64,000 nucleotides of DNA. Origin: Trachythela sp. YZ-2020. Taxonomy: Eukaryota; Cnidaria; Anthozoa; Malacalcyonacea; Clavulariidae. The notes below the pieces were generated by a model. The model saw only the letters and a list, made by a program, of their open reading frames with translations. It ran no database searches and had not been told where the DNA came from. The first letter of the stretch is position 1. Each line of letters starts with the position of its first letter. Location: assembly GCA_016169945.1 (NCBI GenBank), contig JADLSH010000355.1:57501-121500 (forward strand), written 5' to 3'. Position numbers and translations under genes: made by a program. Positions 1 through 13,800 of this stretch are shown here, piece by piece.

Positions 1-287
1 CAGCTTTGAATATGCAGCTCATTAGTATTTCAGCCACGCTTTCATTTAAACTTTGCCCAAATATAAGATCCCTTTCGACAAGTTATTTTGAAACTCTTGG
101 CATGAACTCCAAAGTGTTTTTGTTTTATCAAATGGTAGAGGAATTTGCTCCCCATCTACCATACGTTTTGCAGTTTTTATTAAACTTTCACAAGGTAATG
201 TTTCTTGTTTCAACTTAGGCAAAAAGCCTCTTTCCTCAGGTAGAAATTTATATATAATATACCAGTTATTAGATCGATATACAGCAA
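1..287 (-). other. Open frame fragment, function unknown
   Basis: On the minus strand one frame runs through about 287-30, encoding YRSNNWYIIYKFLP, then ESLIKTAKRMVDGEQIP, and ending LYLGKV followed by a stop. With the MITE at 296-557 and one target copy removed, the frame continues into 566-720. I do not recognise it. It could be a decayed mobile-element protein, since the neighbouring sequence to the right recurs at 28.7 kb. It does not match the sestrin C-terminus. Confidence 0.3.
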
Positions 288-295
288 AATAGACC

Positions 296-557
296 CAGGG
301 GTCATCCTAAGGCCTTCCATTTTCCAAAATGGGCAGTTCTAATTGTAAAATAGGTAGTTCTAAAACCTAAAATGGGCAGTTCTAAAAATTGAGTTTTGGA
401 GAGAACATGTTGAATTCACAAACCCGAGAAGAGCCACATTATAAGCCCCTTCAATAATACATATCTTCCGCCCCCTCCCGCGCGAGGGAATTTGCGGCCC
501 ATTGCCTGTTCCACCGCCAAAATGGGCAGTTCTAAATTTTTCTTAGGATGACCCCTG
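296..557. mobile_element. hAT-type MITE, 262 bp, with 8-bp target duplication
   Basis: The ends are perfect 16-bp inverted repeats, CAGGGGTCATCCTAAG at 296-311 and its complement at 542-557. Both sides are flanked by the 8-bp direct repeat AATAGACC (288-295 and 558-565). Eight-base duplications with CAGGG ends are typical of the hAT superfamily. The interior holds copies of a motif like AAAATGGGCAGTTCTAA. There is no transposase. It is inserted in the dispersed repeat described at 558-1560. Confidence 0.85.
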
Positions 558-1560
558 AATAGACCACAGTAAATAGTAGGCATATTATAGCCATGTTTTC
601 TCTCCTCGGATTTTGGTGCAAACCTCGAAATACTGACCTCCAAAAAGCAGTTAAAAGTATCATCCATAAATGAAGTGATCTTAACCTCATATTTATTATT
701 TTCTCTGTTAAAACTTCCAAGAAATTTGCAACAAATAAATATTTATGAACTGTGTTGTTCTGTCAACGCCTCACGAGGACCCAATACTTCATGTAATATT
801 CAAATAGAATGATCGAATTAAGGTGGCTAGAATCGCCTGCGCAGCGCATGCGTGTTATTCTAAATTATAATCGCTTACTGAGTGTGCGCAATCGATTTGG
901 TATCAGTGCTTCCACTTTCTAAAATGAAAATTTCCTTCAAAGAGTATTGAAATTTCCTTCAAAAAGTTTGGTGAAATCATGGATTAAAAAAACACCATAC
1001 TACAGTGAGTGTAGTGTGGTTGTCATGTGCGGTTGTGCCATCGCACATCGCACAAATTAGCATACCATGACTTACAGTGATTGTAGTGTGGTTGTCCGAT
1101 GCATCGCAAAAATTAGCATCCATGACTTGGGTGTTTAACTTTGTAACTGTAACGGTCTAATACCCAGGTCTAATGTTTGTCAAGAACATTTGATTTGACA
1201 GGTATTAATAATCTGGTCAGCTTATCATGTTCAATTAGTCTCACGTTGATTGGCTGAGCGAATTGAAACGACAAACATTGAAGTTTCACGGGAGAATAAA
1301 CAATGTTTTTTATCAGTCTCGTACCCAGAGGCTGCGATCCTTTTGCCTGGGTATGAGATTGTGTTTTTATCTGTAGCTGTTCATCCTAAGTTCCTAACGA
1401 CGGTATATTTTCGCATTTGATAATATACTATATATAGCATGTTAATTTGCGCAATATAAATATTGAATATTATTATTATCACACACTCTGGTACCACACG
1501 ATGACACGAGCAGTGGACACGAGTTCGTTCAACTGAGCCTGCTTCGAAATAAATGAATCA
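558..1560. repeat. Dispersed ~1-kb repeat unit with reduced 69-bp minisatellite core
   Basis: This stretch matches 28690-30470 almost end to end. Shared blocks include the sequence round CATCCATAAATGAAGTGATC, the palindromic minisatellite motif (here only about two degenerate copies, 1010-1130), and the tail with GATTGGCTGAGCGAATTGAA and CACACGATGACACGAGCAG. No coding potential is seen. The copy at 28.7 kb has the same flanks but about 14 core units, so this looks like an ancestral or contracted version. Confidence 0.75.
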
Positions 1561-1883
1561 GTGTCAAATTACAAAAAAATAATTTTTAATAATTATTAAA
1601 TGAAACGTGGATGATCCAATGACCCAGCGATACGACTGTTATTTGCGAAATATATGATAAACACTGTTAATGAAGTTTATTTATCAATTGTGCTGTGCGT
1701 ATCATAAACTGAAAGAGTGCATTATATGGTGTATTTAACGTGCATGCTCACGCTACAGAATCAAATACATGCACGTATTCCCTAATATAAACGAACTAAA
1801 GTCATTAAAGTTCGGTCAAGGAAAGTAAAATTTGTTCGAGATAGCGGAGAGTTCGACCTAACCGGGGATTCTACTGTAATTAC

Positions 1884-4800
1884 CTTTTTTATGTATGCTT
1901 TGTAACTCCTCTCCATTAAGCTGTTGACCTACAAAGAGATAAACAATGAGTGAGACAATATCTTGAACGTGTGATGCCAGTGTTGGGAGCGTCTATACCA
2001 GGATATGCTGTGGGTTGCTAAACTACCTGAACAATTTAACAAGAACTTCGACGTTTCGAGCGAAAGCACTTCTTCTGGAATTTCTTAAATATTTTAGGCA
2101 GTTTGATCTTAAAGACCCGCAGATTATGTCACGTGAGTATTACCTCATCGTATCTGTAATCGTCATGGAAAAGACCAAACAAAACGTGGATATAGTTCCA
2201 TGTTGCTTGTCGAAACGTTCTCGTGTCTACACTTTCTTCTGTTCCAACTCTGCAATAAATACAAGCATAGGATGAAACATTATTCTAAATATTAAAATAG
2301 CATACACGCTGCTTAACACCGGAACAATAGGATCTCTAGGGAGAACGGTTTAGAACTGATAGAGCTATCCAGTATAAATAAAGTTAGTTTAGGTTTCCTT
2401 CTGTAGTAACACTGGATCGATAAGAGATGATCCTTACTGGACCTCTAGGAAGAACAGTTTAGAACTGATAGAGCTATCCAGTATAAATAAAGTTAGTATA
2501 TTTAGGAGTAACTTACGTGTTATATGTGAGGCTTTCACAAACTTTGAACTTTTCATCGAGTAATTGTCCCATCTCAGGATAGAATCTGTCAACCAACGAG
2601 AAGCCGTATCCTTCCCAAGAGTATTCATTGACGCACAGTGATTGGTTGCGATCTAACCTATCAGCGAAGTTCTTATATCGGAATGATGGATCTTTGAGAT
2701 AACATGCAAAACTTGCTTCTGGTAATGCGCAAGTATTGTCTGAATAACTGACCGTTACTAGATAGAAAAGTATTGATAAAAATGAAATTAAATGATGAAG
2801 TTATAATCTCAGGTTCAACAAGGATGGTTATATCACCTACCCTCATCAGAAGCTATACTTTCAAAATCTTCTCGTGTTTTCTCCACAGATACTTCGCCTT
2901 GATCTTTGTGTTTCTCAGACACAGCATTCATCAACGCTACAAATTCCTTGTTATCCTTAGATCTGCCTTCGTCAACCGTCTCATCCACACCGTTCCTATC
3001 ATGTTCTGTGGTCAGGGAGGGTGGTCTGAAGGTGTGTCCACCCTCTAGGTCTATCTCTGGGGTCACACCACACCCAAATACAAAACTTGATAAACAGTGA
3101 AAATGTATTAAGATTGTGATCGCTTGAACTAACTCTGATAATGACCAGCTGTCTTCACCCTCACGGAGTTCCTAAACATTTGAAAATAATCTTGTTTATC
3201 TTTTATCTATGGAAATAAAGCAATCTGATTGGCTAGCAAGCGCTTCAACCGGCCCGCTCTGGATTTAGCGACAAAACACACGAGTGAAATAAGTTGTTGA
3301 CAAGCTTGCTACAAATCTGTTGCGAAAACATCTTGTTGACAAGATGGGAGATTTTCACGTGTATAGGTTTGCAGACCTAAATGAATTAGTACTAATGTTG
3401 GCGTATCAATACATGATGATTAGGAAAAAATTATTGAAATTTTTCTGGCCTTTCATAATCTTTTTACTAATTAAATACTTGTGGACAGTGTTCGAATTGT
3501 GTAGTCATCTTTTTACACATTTTTTGCTTCATCAATTAGCTGAACAAACTAATTAAAACTACAGCTATACCTATCGTTAATTAGCACTAAACTCCAAATA
3601 TATTTTTGCCATACGCTAACCTTGTATTCACAGTCGTAGACATACCTTCATATTATCAGAGTTCACAGTCCAAGGTTTATGTGCCAATATTTTGTTAATA
3701 ATATGCAAGTTGTACAGTTTCTTAGGAATATGTTCCAATCCTTTCAACCATGCTGGATCACCCTCGTTCTTCAAGAACTCTGATTCATATAGCTTCACCT
3801 GATGACGATGAAAAGATGGCAATATAAACAAAATGGTAGGGTAGAAATTAACAATAACGGCAAAGTATCTGAGTTTGGAGGTAGGTGTCGTTGTTGATCA
3901 AGGCGAGTTAGCGATCTAGCCTTGCAGGAAAAAACCGCAATGGCAAATTGGCAAACAATCAGACAGGGCAGGGCTCAAAATAACGGCCGGTCAAATTGGT
4001 ATGACGCCGGTCATAGTGACTGGTAAGACTTTCGCTCTAGGAACGAGATTGATTTTTGAGATGTTGTGGACCTGTTAAATATTACGTCAATTTTGTCAAT
4101 ACGTGTGTGATTGCGCGTTGATGTTTATATTTTTCAAAAGACGCCCTCCTCTCAGCATTATAATTTACGAGGCTCTACCACAAAGCTCTATCTACCCAAA
4201 CCTAAGACTTAAAAAAGATCTTAAAAAAGGTCTTAGTTACAGAGGAGCAAAATTGTGGAACAGCCTCCCAGATGAACTAAGAAATACACAATCCCTTAGT
4301 CAATTTAACTCAAGTGTACGACACCTGGCCAGTTAGATAAAGTTAGATAAATTTGTGAACTTAATAATAATGTAATGATAGTAATTCTAATTGTAACTGT
4401 CAGTGTAGTATTTGAAATTTGTTTAATCTACGCCCCTCTTGGAAACCAGCTTTTGCTGTAGGGGTTAGCGTAGCCAAATAAAGTTTTTACTTACTTACTC
4501 AACCTTCCCAACATGCTATGAGAGGTGGGACGAGGTGACCGTTTACGACAGGGGAAATTGAATCGCTGACGGCGAAAACGATCTCGCCGAGAATGCTTCT
4601 TCGAAGATCAAGTGACAACGCATCCAGCAAAATAGCGCAGAATATGATTTATGCGTTTTTGTTGTGTTGCGTTAATGCGTTTTCAATGTTTTCGGCTCGA
4701 AGGAGTCGACCGGTCAGAAATCGTGTTTCACCGGTCACAAATGGAACTGACCGGTCGCCATGACCGGCATATGATGAAACGTTATTTTGAGCTCTGTCGT

Positions 4801-7800
4801 CCGGCAAAACTGGCAAACAGCAAAGGCAAAAACTGGCAATTAGTTATGGCAAAAACTGGCAATTAATTATGGCAAAAAAACTAGCAATTCAGTAGTTACG
4901 GCAAAAAACTGGCAATTAGTTACGGCAAAAAACTGGAAATTAGTTACGGCAAAAAACTGGCAATTAGTTATGGTAAAAAACTGGCAATTAATTATGGCAA
5001 AAACTGGCAATTAGTTATGGCAAACAGCAACGGCAAAACAGAAAAATACGTAAGGCTACTCACAACTTACCAAGTAACAACAACGATGTCGACTTGCAGC
5101 CTAAGGGACGACAAAGATAACGATGAGGAATGAATGGTAGCACATGCAATTAATACTGATGATGTGGAAATTTCAGAAATATGATCGTTTGCATCTAGAC
5201 AAGAACATTGTAGACCTTATTTGTATTAAAATTCGGGCAGACCATAGATACGCAAAATTAAAACTGCAGAGCGAAAAATAATCCGCGCGAAAGGTTTGCT
5301 GCTGTACATAGGCGAAAAATAATGTTTGCCACACCCGTAACACAAAATATTGAAACTTAGACAAGCAAATTAGAAATTATTGTACATGACATTATGTATG
5401 AGATGTATATATACTAGCCATTATCTATATGTATTAGACATTATTATACGATATGTATTAGCCATTAGATTCGTTGTTCCAGCTACATTTAGAAACTGTC
5501 CAGCTTTTTCTCTCGGATTTATTCTGTTCAGGTAGCTTGAAAATTTTAACACGCATTTTCGTGAAAAGTTTAGGTATCCAAATGCAATTTTAACATTGAA
5601 AAACAATAATTTAAGTGTAATTTTCTGGTTTTGTACCTTTCAAAGTGCGCGAAATTAAAACTGCGCGAATATATCGCATTCTCGGTGCGCAAAATTAAAT
5701 CACGCGAATTGAAGACTGCGCGAAAATTAGTACCACGCGAATTTAAATACAAGTAAAGTATTCTGAAAGAAAGCTGATGTTTGCAACGAGTATTTTAAGT
5801 TGTCACTTGACTTTCCATTCACATGCAAGGTATAGAGAATTAAGCAATAGGAATTGTATTTAAATCGAGGTTGCTCATATGGACAATTGACACTCATATG
5901 GAGTTGACTGGATATTACCACGCGTACCGGTCAAACGAGGGAAAAAATTAATCAAAATTTGAGAGTGCATGACGGTCAAACGCGAGCAAGAGTTGTAACT
6001 ATCATTGATTCTTACCCTCGTTTTATCTGAGCTTTAGTTACCCAGTTAAGGTTAACACCTTAAGCCCGGTTCACATGAGTGAGATAAGCACAAGCATAAG
6101 GAAAGACAAACGGCGGTAAAACAAAGGGATGCAGTGAAGTGTGCAACATAAACGTCGACATAAGCACAAGCACAAGCATGTAAGCATAAGCTAAGCCTCT
6201 AAGCATAAGCTAGCCAGAACAAAATACATTAAAGCACAGGGACGTTACCCAAGTTAAGTAAATCCCTGCCCTCGACCTGCTGTATAGCCGGCTTAGTCCA
6301 TGAATGTAAGACCCTTCCCTTGACAAGAAAAATCGTCTGGCGTTAGACAGAGCAAAATAACAAAGTAGGGCGTATGCATTTGGGCGCATTGCAGCTCAAT
6401 GGGTTAACAAGATGCATTGGCAGATAGTTTTGTTAACCCATTCATGTGCAAGACCCTTCACTTGACAAGTTAAATCGTCTGGCGTTAGACTGAATAAAAT
6501 AACAAAGTAGGGCGTATGCATTTGGGCGCATTGCAGCTCAACGGGTTAACTCAGAGGTAAGGGACAGCACGGTAAGGGACAGCACGGTATGGGACAGCAC
6601 GGTAAGGGACAGCACGGTAAGGGACAGCACGGTAAGGGACAGCGCGCTAATCGCATCTACCAACCGTGTTTCCCAAAAAGTTAAACGACAGCATAAAACA
6701 TACCAAGATAGCAATATAACATCTCCAATCAAACGGTAACGGACCTTCTGCTCTCATAAGATAGAAATGTGTATTAAGAAAACACTCCAAATATTGAGGA
6801 TGATATCCCATTAACCAATGAACATGAGTTAGACGACCACTGGCGAGGAACGATTCCACCAAAAGACTGTCATCTTTATTGCCATTCAGTGGGATTACCT
6901 GCAAGGGAACATCATATGAATGAATATACGTCTCGTTCGAAAACTTTAAGAGATTTTTTGTATGTTTAAGATGAGAGTTAATTGATGAGAGTTGCAACTG
7001 TCTCTCGCATTTGAGCGCCAACTCTCATCAACTTTGAACTGGTTCATTTTTGAGAAGAGTTGATGAGAGTTTTCCCTCGTTTGACCGGTACGCGTGGTAA
7101 TATCCAGTCAACTCTCATGCAACTCTTGTTCTCGTTTGACCGGGGTATGAGAGTCATGCAAACCCTTGCTTGCTAACTCTCATCAACTCTTATCCTCAGG
7201 CCTTAATGATGATTCCATTATAGAGAACTTCTTAAAGTGCTTGGAATCAAGCATTTACAACAGAATGACTATTTTGGTTGCAAAAACAGGATTGTAAAAC
7301 CAAACTCCACAAACGTTTTCTTTCTTAACGAAATGTGAAAAACTCGTACCGGATAATGAGCGCATGCCATGCTGACGTCAGGAGGACAGACCCTGGGTAC
7401 AAAAAGTTGGGAATGAAAGGTATATTAGAAGCCCCTTTCCTGCCTTCGTTACAGTTGAGAGACCAACATTGCACTGTTAATTTTAGGGTGTCAATTTAAC
7501 ACCAAAAAGTGGTGCTAAAAAATTAGGTAAAAAATGACACCTTTTTTGGGTGCTATTTTAACACCGCCTTTGATGGTGTTGATTTAACACTAGTTACGGT
7601 GCTAAAACAACACCTTTCCTAGTGTTACATTAGCACTGGTTTTTAGAGTTAATTTAACACTTGTTGTGTAGCGCTAAAATAACACTTTGTTTTGGTGTTA
7701 AAGTAACACGCCTTTTCAGTGCTAAAGTCACACCAGTTTTTAAGTTTAACTGTTAACCCTGGTGAAAATAAAACTTAATTTTATTATTAGTTTACACTGC

Positions 7801-10800
7801 ACTAAAGTGATTTAGTGCACCCAAATGGCCTCATAATATTACACACAAACAAGAAAATAGTTTCATGATTATTATTAAATTAAGTTAAAAGTTTTTGGGT
7901 TCATTTTCCTTAGCTGTTCATGATTAAGTTTAACAATTGTTAATATTCTTCCACTTGAAATATCCTTTCACAAAACTTTTAACTAACCATTATGCATGCA
8001 TTAAATGAAGTTTAATGTAAATGTTGTATATATACTATTTCCATTGGAGTCCCAGCTCATTGACAAATTTCTGGACAGAAATTCTTTCCTTAGCATCAGC
8101 GCGCTTGTCCATCAAAACCGCTTCCAGGAAGGCGTAGATATTCGAAACTCCTGGAGTGTACTCCATATTCAACACATAAAAAGTGGCGATAAGCATGGTC
8201 ACCACCATAGCCACTGGAATGTTTTTGCCTGAGAAGTTTAAACAGATTTGTCCATCAGCAGCGATGTAAAAAGGATCCAAGATTGCCAGCTCTCCAGAAG
8301 CTATAATCCGTGGATAGGTGGATATCTCTACTTCTTCGTCAATGGAATCATCATCCTGAAAATATTCATTTTGATTTTAGCTTATAAGTTCAATATCGAC
8401 TAACCTTAGACCCTTAACCTCACCCCTTAACACTGAGCCTAAGTCACATTGTTGCATCTTTAAATAATTATGTCATAAATATTTTTTACCAGGAAGCTTT
8501 GCTCTCATTAATAAAGACATAAGGCAATCGGATCTAGAGGGCCTCCAGGCCAAAAAAGTGTTTACTGTATGACGTAATTATCGAAAGGGTCAAGTAATGA
8601 TTTAACAAGAGGCATAGAAATATATAGTATATAGTTAACTCATCTATGTCCAACACTTCCCCTCTGCATGAAGTGTGTCAAATTTTCTATTAAAATATAC
8701 TTACTGTGCAAATCATGAAAAATATATTTTTGGAAATGGCCTTTCAAACAGGATTGGAGAACCAATGTCGTAACAGTGCTCTCAATTTCTGGAAAAAATA
8801 AAGGATAACTATAATTAGTAAAACATAAGTCGAGAAACAAAAGTCGAGGGTCACTTTTTATATCATTAAAATAAAAATACATAAACTTGATCACTAGACA
8901 ATACGTCAGTCCAATCAAGTTAGAGCAAAGCCAATCAGCCTGAAATAGTGTAACTGAAACAACAATGTCAAGCAAGGGGGCACGCCAGAGTTGTTTGAAT
9001 CACTAACCTTTTATTCAATTCACAGCGATATCTGTATATTAAATTTCTTTTGTTCGACTGCCATTTGAAAATAAAGTGGTATACACAGTGTATCGCAGGC
9101 GCTTGTGACTTGTGACGATGACATAAGAATTCATTTTAAATCTTAATTAATTCTTACGCCTCGTCATGAGTACAAAATATTGTATTTGCTATAACCTGTA
9201 CCAAGGTGGGGTTCTTTTGGGTGAAATGCCGCTTAGAGTGTTAAACCCATTTTAATATTATTATTATACGACTAGACAGTACAGATGAAAGATTCTCACC
9301 ATAGGATTTGTATATATATGACCCAGAAGTTTCCAATCGTTTCTGCAGAAACTATGGGCATTTCAGCCCCAGGGCTGAATTTGGCCCCGGGGTTGAAAAA
9401 TCTCCATGTAATCAGCCCCTTACAGTAGTAGACAGCTATCTTTGTTCTAGCAGGATACCAGACATGGCAAAATTGCTTGCTTGCCATGTATAAAGCCCAA
9501 CGTGAAAAAATAATGTTATTTACATTTAGAAGCTGAGCCAGTCTGGCTTTCCGAGTTCACCGGGTCCCCGGTTCACCGGTTCCCCTATTCACCGGGTCAA
9601 CTCACCTGCATGAGTCACCTCATGAAATCAGCCCCTCAATACAATCCCATGGCCAAGCCAACTCAGTACATCACTACATGTATACCCAGGCTTATTGAGG
9701 CCAAGTCTGTTGGAGTGTTGGCTCTCTCTATAAGCCTGATATTTACAGTACTAAAACAGAACTATTCAAGAGGCCTATACTCTGCTAAATTATATAATAA
9801 CATTTCATAATACTTTACCATGAAAACATTTTCAAAATATTTATATTTTTCTGACAGAGACACATGCGTGTGGGGCCTGGCATCCATATTTTAAAATATT
9901 TTATCTAAGTCTTTATACTCAATCCTATTATAAATTGAAATCTCAAATTATTATTTAATTTTAATTACCTGCTTTTTGAGGTTATTTTTGGAGAAATCTA
10001 AATCCATGTCGTTATGTCGTTTGTATTTTAATATATGAATATCAGTGATTCAAACATAAATATTACCATGAATTACCAGCATGCTTTGTGGCCTTTGTGG
10101 CCTATGGAAGAATTTTTTTGACACGAAATTTATAGTTTTTATACGATCTACGACATTGTTTTGATCTCGCACTTTATTGAGTTAAAATAAAATGAGTTCG
10201 TGAATCATGTTGTGTTATTGTATAAAATATGGCCTTCGACTAGCAAATATTCAATGTTTTTTCCGACTGATGAACGCAACTCCGAACTCCATACTTAATA
10301 TTGTGATTCAAGCGCTGGCACGAGGACGATCGCGATATCCTAAATATATTTCAACAATATAAATGGCATAAATACAGTACCTCTTCATCCTCAAGAATAG
10401 AGATGGTAATCTCCTTCAAACCCGCATTTATTAGAGTTTCGCGTAAAGAAGGATCCATCTTCTGAAACGAAAGGAAATCACAATTAAATATTAGATGATG
10501 TTTGATATAAAAATACTTTGAGAATATCATACATAAATCGCGTTTTATCAACTCGTGTGGAACATACCAATTTAACAACAAAGTCGATTCCTTTTTGCTC
10601 TTCGTAAGAATGCCAATGTGCAGTTTAACGTACAGACGAACTAACAGCCGCGACAACACCAGAAAGTATAAAAAAACAACAACTCGAAGCGGAATATAAC
10701 CAAACGACTAAGTCGCCAGCGATGAAATGAATAATTTCAATCTTGCCGCACGAAATTTGATCTCATGTTATGCCTAATATGGTATTCCATGCCATATAGA

Positions 10801-13800
10801 GAGTTACCGGAGTTGTTGGAGCGCGTGGGGCCTCGGAACCCGGTATTGTGCGTCACGTCTCGTATAGCACATCCACTGAGAATATTTTTGTGTTTCTGAC
10901 AAAAATATGGCCTAATGGCTTGCTTTCGTTGCGGCATTTGCCTCGAATTTGTGTCAGAATCTTTCAAACATTAGTAAAGTATATTGGAAGGATTCATCGA
11001 AATGAACCGAATTTCCATGTCGTTAGTGGTATCAAGAGGGTTGCGCGAAAATATTCGAACATTCATACAGTTTTCACCCCAAGAAACGGAGTTAATTTAG
11101 CAATACCAATATAGGTGTTACTTTAACACCCATGTTCTACCTCCAGAAACGGTGCTAATTTAGCACTACGAATAACAAATGTTTAACACCCGTAGAGGTG
11201 TTATTTTAAGACCCAAAAATTAGCACCAGAAACCGGTGTTATTGTAACACCTGCACTCCTCTTGTAGGTGCTAATTTAACACTTCTAAAGTGGTGTTAAA
11301 CAAATCGAGTGTTAAATTGACCCTTTGGAAATATTTGTATTTCTTTGGTGTTAAATTAGCACTGAATTAGGTGCTAAAATGACACTTTCTATTTAGCACC
11401 ACCCTTAGGTGTCAATCTAACACCAGTCGAGGTGCTATTTTAACACTCTAAAATTAACAGTGTGGAAGTGCGTTGATGAAGGATGAACAATATCGACCAG
11501 AAATGACGTATATCGTAAGATGATGGCGTCAAACAATGAACTTGACTTACTCGCCTGACATGTAAATATATAGACGTGATAAAGTGACATACATGTCATT
11601 TAGAAGCTTGTTTACCCAACCATTTAGGGGCGGAACATTAGAAAATTCATGCAAGATCAAACTTGCAAAAAAAACAATTCCTGCAGTGCGAAGTAAAAAA
11701 TTCTGTCTAGATGGGATATATTAAAAAGCTGTCACTATAAAAAATGCAAGAAATCAAGCCACAGAGAGTCAATGGGGGATGACCCACCTACAGCTCGTAC
11801 ACCTCACCACCTCTTCGTTTAAAGGTATGTTTTATATCTCCTAATATAACTTGGAAGAAAAAATTCGTGCAAAGGATGAGAGGTAAAAGAAAAATTCCGA
11901 CGCAAGCAGGAAATTCGTGCTAGTCGAAAAAGTCCCCCCCCCCCCATCACTTTTCTAATCGTCCCCGCCAAAGTATGGTAAGGTTTAGTCCGTAAGTATG
12001 TATAGAGAACTTGCAGTGATGATGTAGGTATAAGAACCTGGATTTCGAGGTCTCGAACGTACGGTGCCAGTGTGGGTAGAGTGTAGCAAATATACGGCGG
12101 TTGACAGTTGTGTAAAACTACCTGAAAAATACAACAAGAACTTCGACGTTTCGAGAAGGCCCTTCGTCTGGTAACGTCGAAGTTCTTATTGTATTTTTCA
12201 GGTAGTTTTACAACAGTCAACCGCCGTATATTTATCTACTAAGTCTGTTTCATACAATAAAGCATTCTTCAGAGTTCAGTTGTCTAAAAGTGTGTTTCTA
12301 TGTGGTGGACACCTTGAAGTAAGCGAAAACTATATATCTGCTCTATCTATATGATATCGAGCACTCTTTGGAATTTCGTGAACCAAAACACACGCATAAA
12401 ACACGGTACATAGCTTAACCTTGTTCTGAAAATGAACTATAGAATAATCCCAACACATGGTTACAATTAAAACGTTTGTTGTACTCATAACAGCTGTTAT
12501 TAGATTACTATGTATATATCATTGCACAGAACTTAGTTGGAGGATATTTTTTTATAAAATAGCCTATTTCTCCTCTCCGAAGTCAAAATAGTTGCCTCAG
12601 ATATCATGCTTTCGTTATCAGTCCTAACCTTGTCTTCAATCAAAAGTAGATTGCATTATATTTACAATGTTATGACGTCAATGCTTCTGGGGTGACCAAT
12701 CAAACGAAACACAGAATGATCAAATTCTGTCTGACCTTTTAGCCATATTTACCCAGATTATTCAAGGTCATTAGAACAATCAAATTTTTTATAACCTTGA
12801 CACTGGGATGCCTTCTGTAGTATGACTAATTGGTTCTAAAGTGAAAATTATGACCATGGACGAATTTAAGCTATGAAAAACCATCAATATTTAATGAAAC
12901 AGTCTTAACCTTGCTGCCAACATAAGCAGAATAGAGTACATATTGTACAGACAATCAAGCTGGGCTGATTATTTTAATCTCAGCATGATTTCAGATATCC
13001 AATCTCACGTCGACACTTGAAGGTTAAATGACATGTATGGTTTCTGTGGATGGTAAACAATAATTAAATTGATCTAAAACAATTGTCTGTTTCTTAATAT
13101 CTGTTTCACTCTGTGGGCATATTTCACGCTTGATTTGTTTATTTTAATATCACATTAATTGTTCATATTTGTGTATCTTCTCTCCTATTGTTGTTGTACA
13201 TGAAAAAGTTATTGTTAAATCCATGTTAGAACCACATGATGCACTGGAAACACGTTAAAGACCTCGTGAAATGGGAACAAGAGTTGCATGAGAGTTGCCT
13301 GGATATTACCACACGTGTGACGCACCGGTCAAACAAGCAAGAACTCTTTGCGTTGGGGTTTATTAGGGTTAGGTTAGGGGCTAGGGTTAGTTGCTCATAT
13401 ATTGAGAAAGCGCCAATTGTTGCAACTCTCATCAACTACTCTCCACGATCTAGTTAGAGAAACCACTGTGGGGAAACTCACGCATGTGTACATTTTTATA
13501 TATCCGGCTTCTTTTTGTTTGACATGCAAAGGACAGAGAGTTTTGTTTGACGTCATAGTGACATAGTCACTTATCACCCCATTATCACCCCAGTTAAAGC
13601 CATTTTTGCTGGGCGATGTTAGGTAAAAAATATATTCGCAGAGAAATTGTGAGCATGAATTTCGTTTTACTTTGCCGATATGTTTCTTACTAAACATGCC
13701 TAGAAGGTAACAAAGAAATGAATGAGAATGATAATATTGGTGAAATGAAAGGTGGGCCACGTTCACTGTTTTTTCTGAGCCACATTTCTACATAACATGG

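Noticed and set aside
2015..2275. An 86-codon plus-strand frame
   Set aside because: Its right half is antisense to sestrin exon 2249-2144 and its left half is a CTTCGACGTTTC MITE fragment.
11819..12220. A 133-codon minus-strand frame
   Set aside because: It runs through one arm of the foldback MITE and low-complexity flank, with no protein-like motif.
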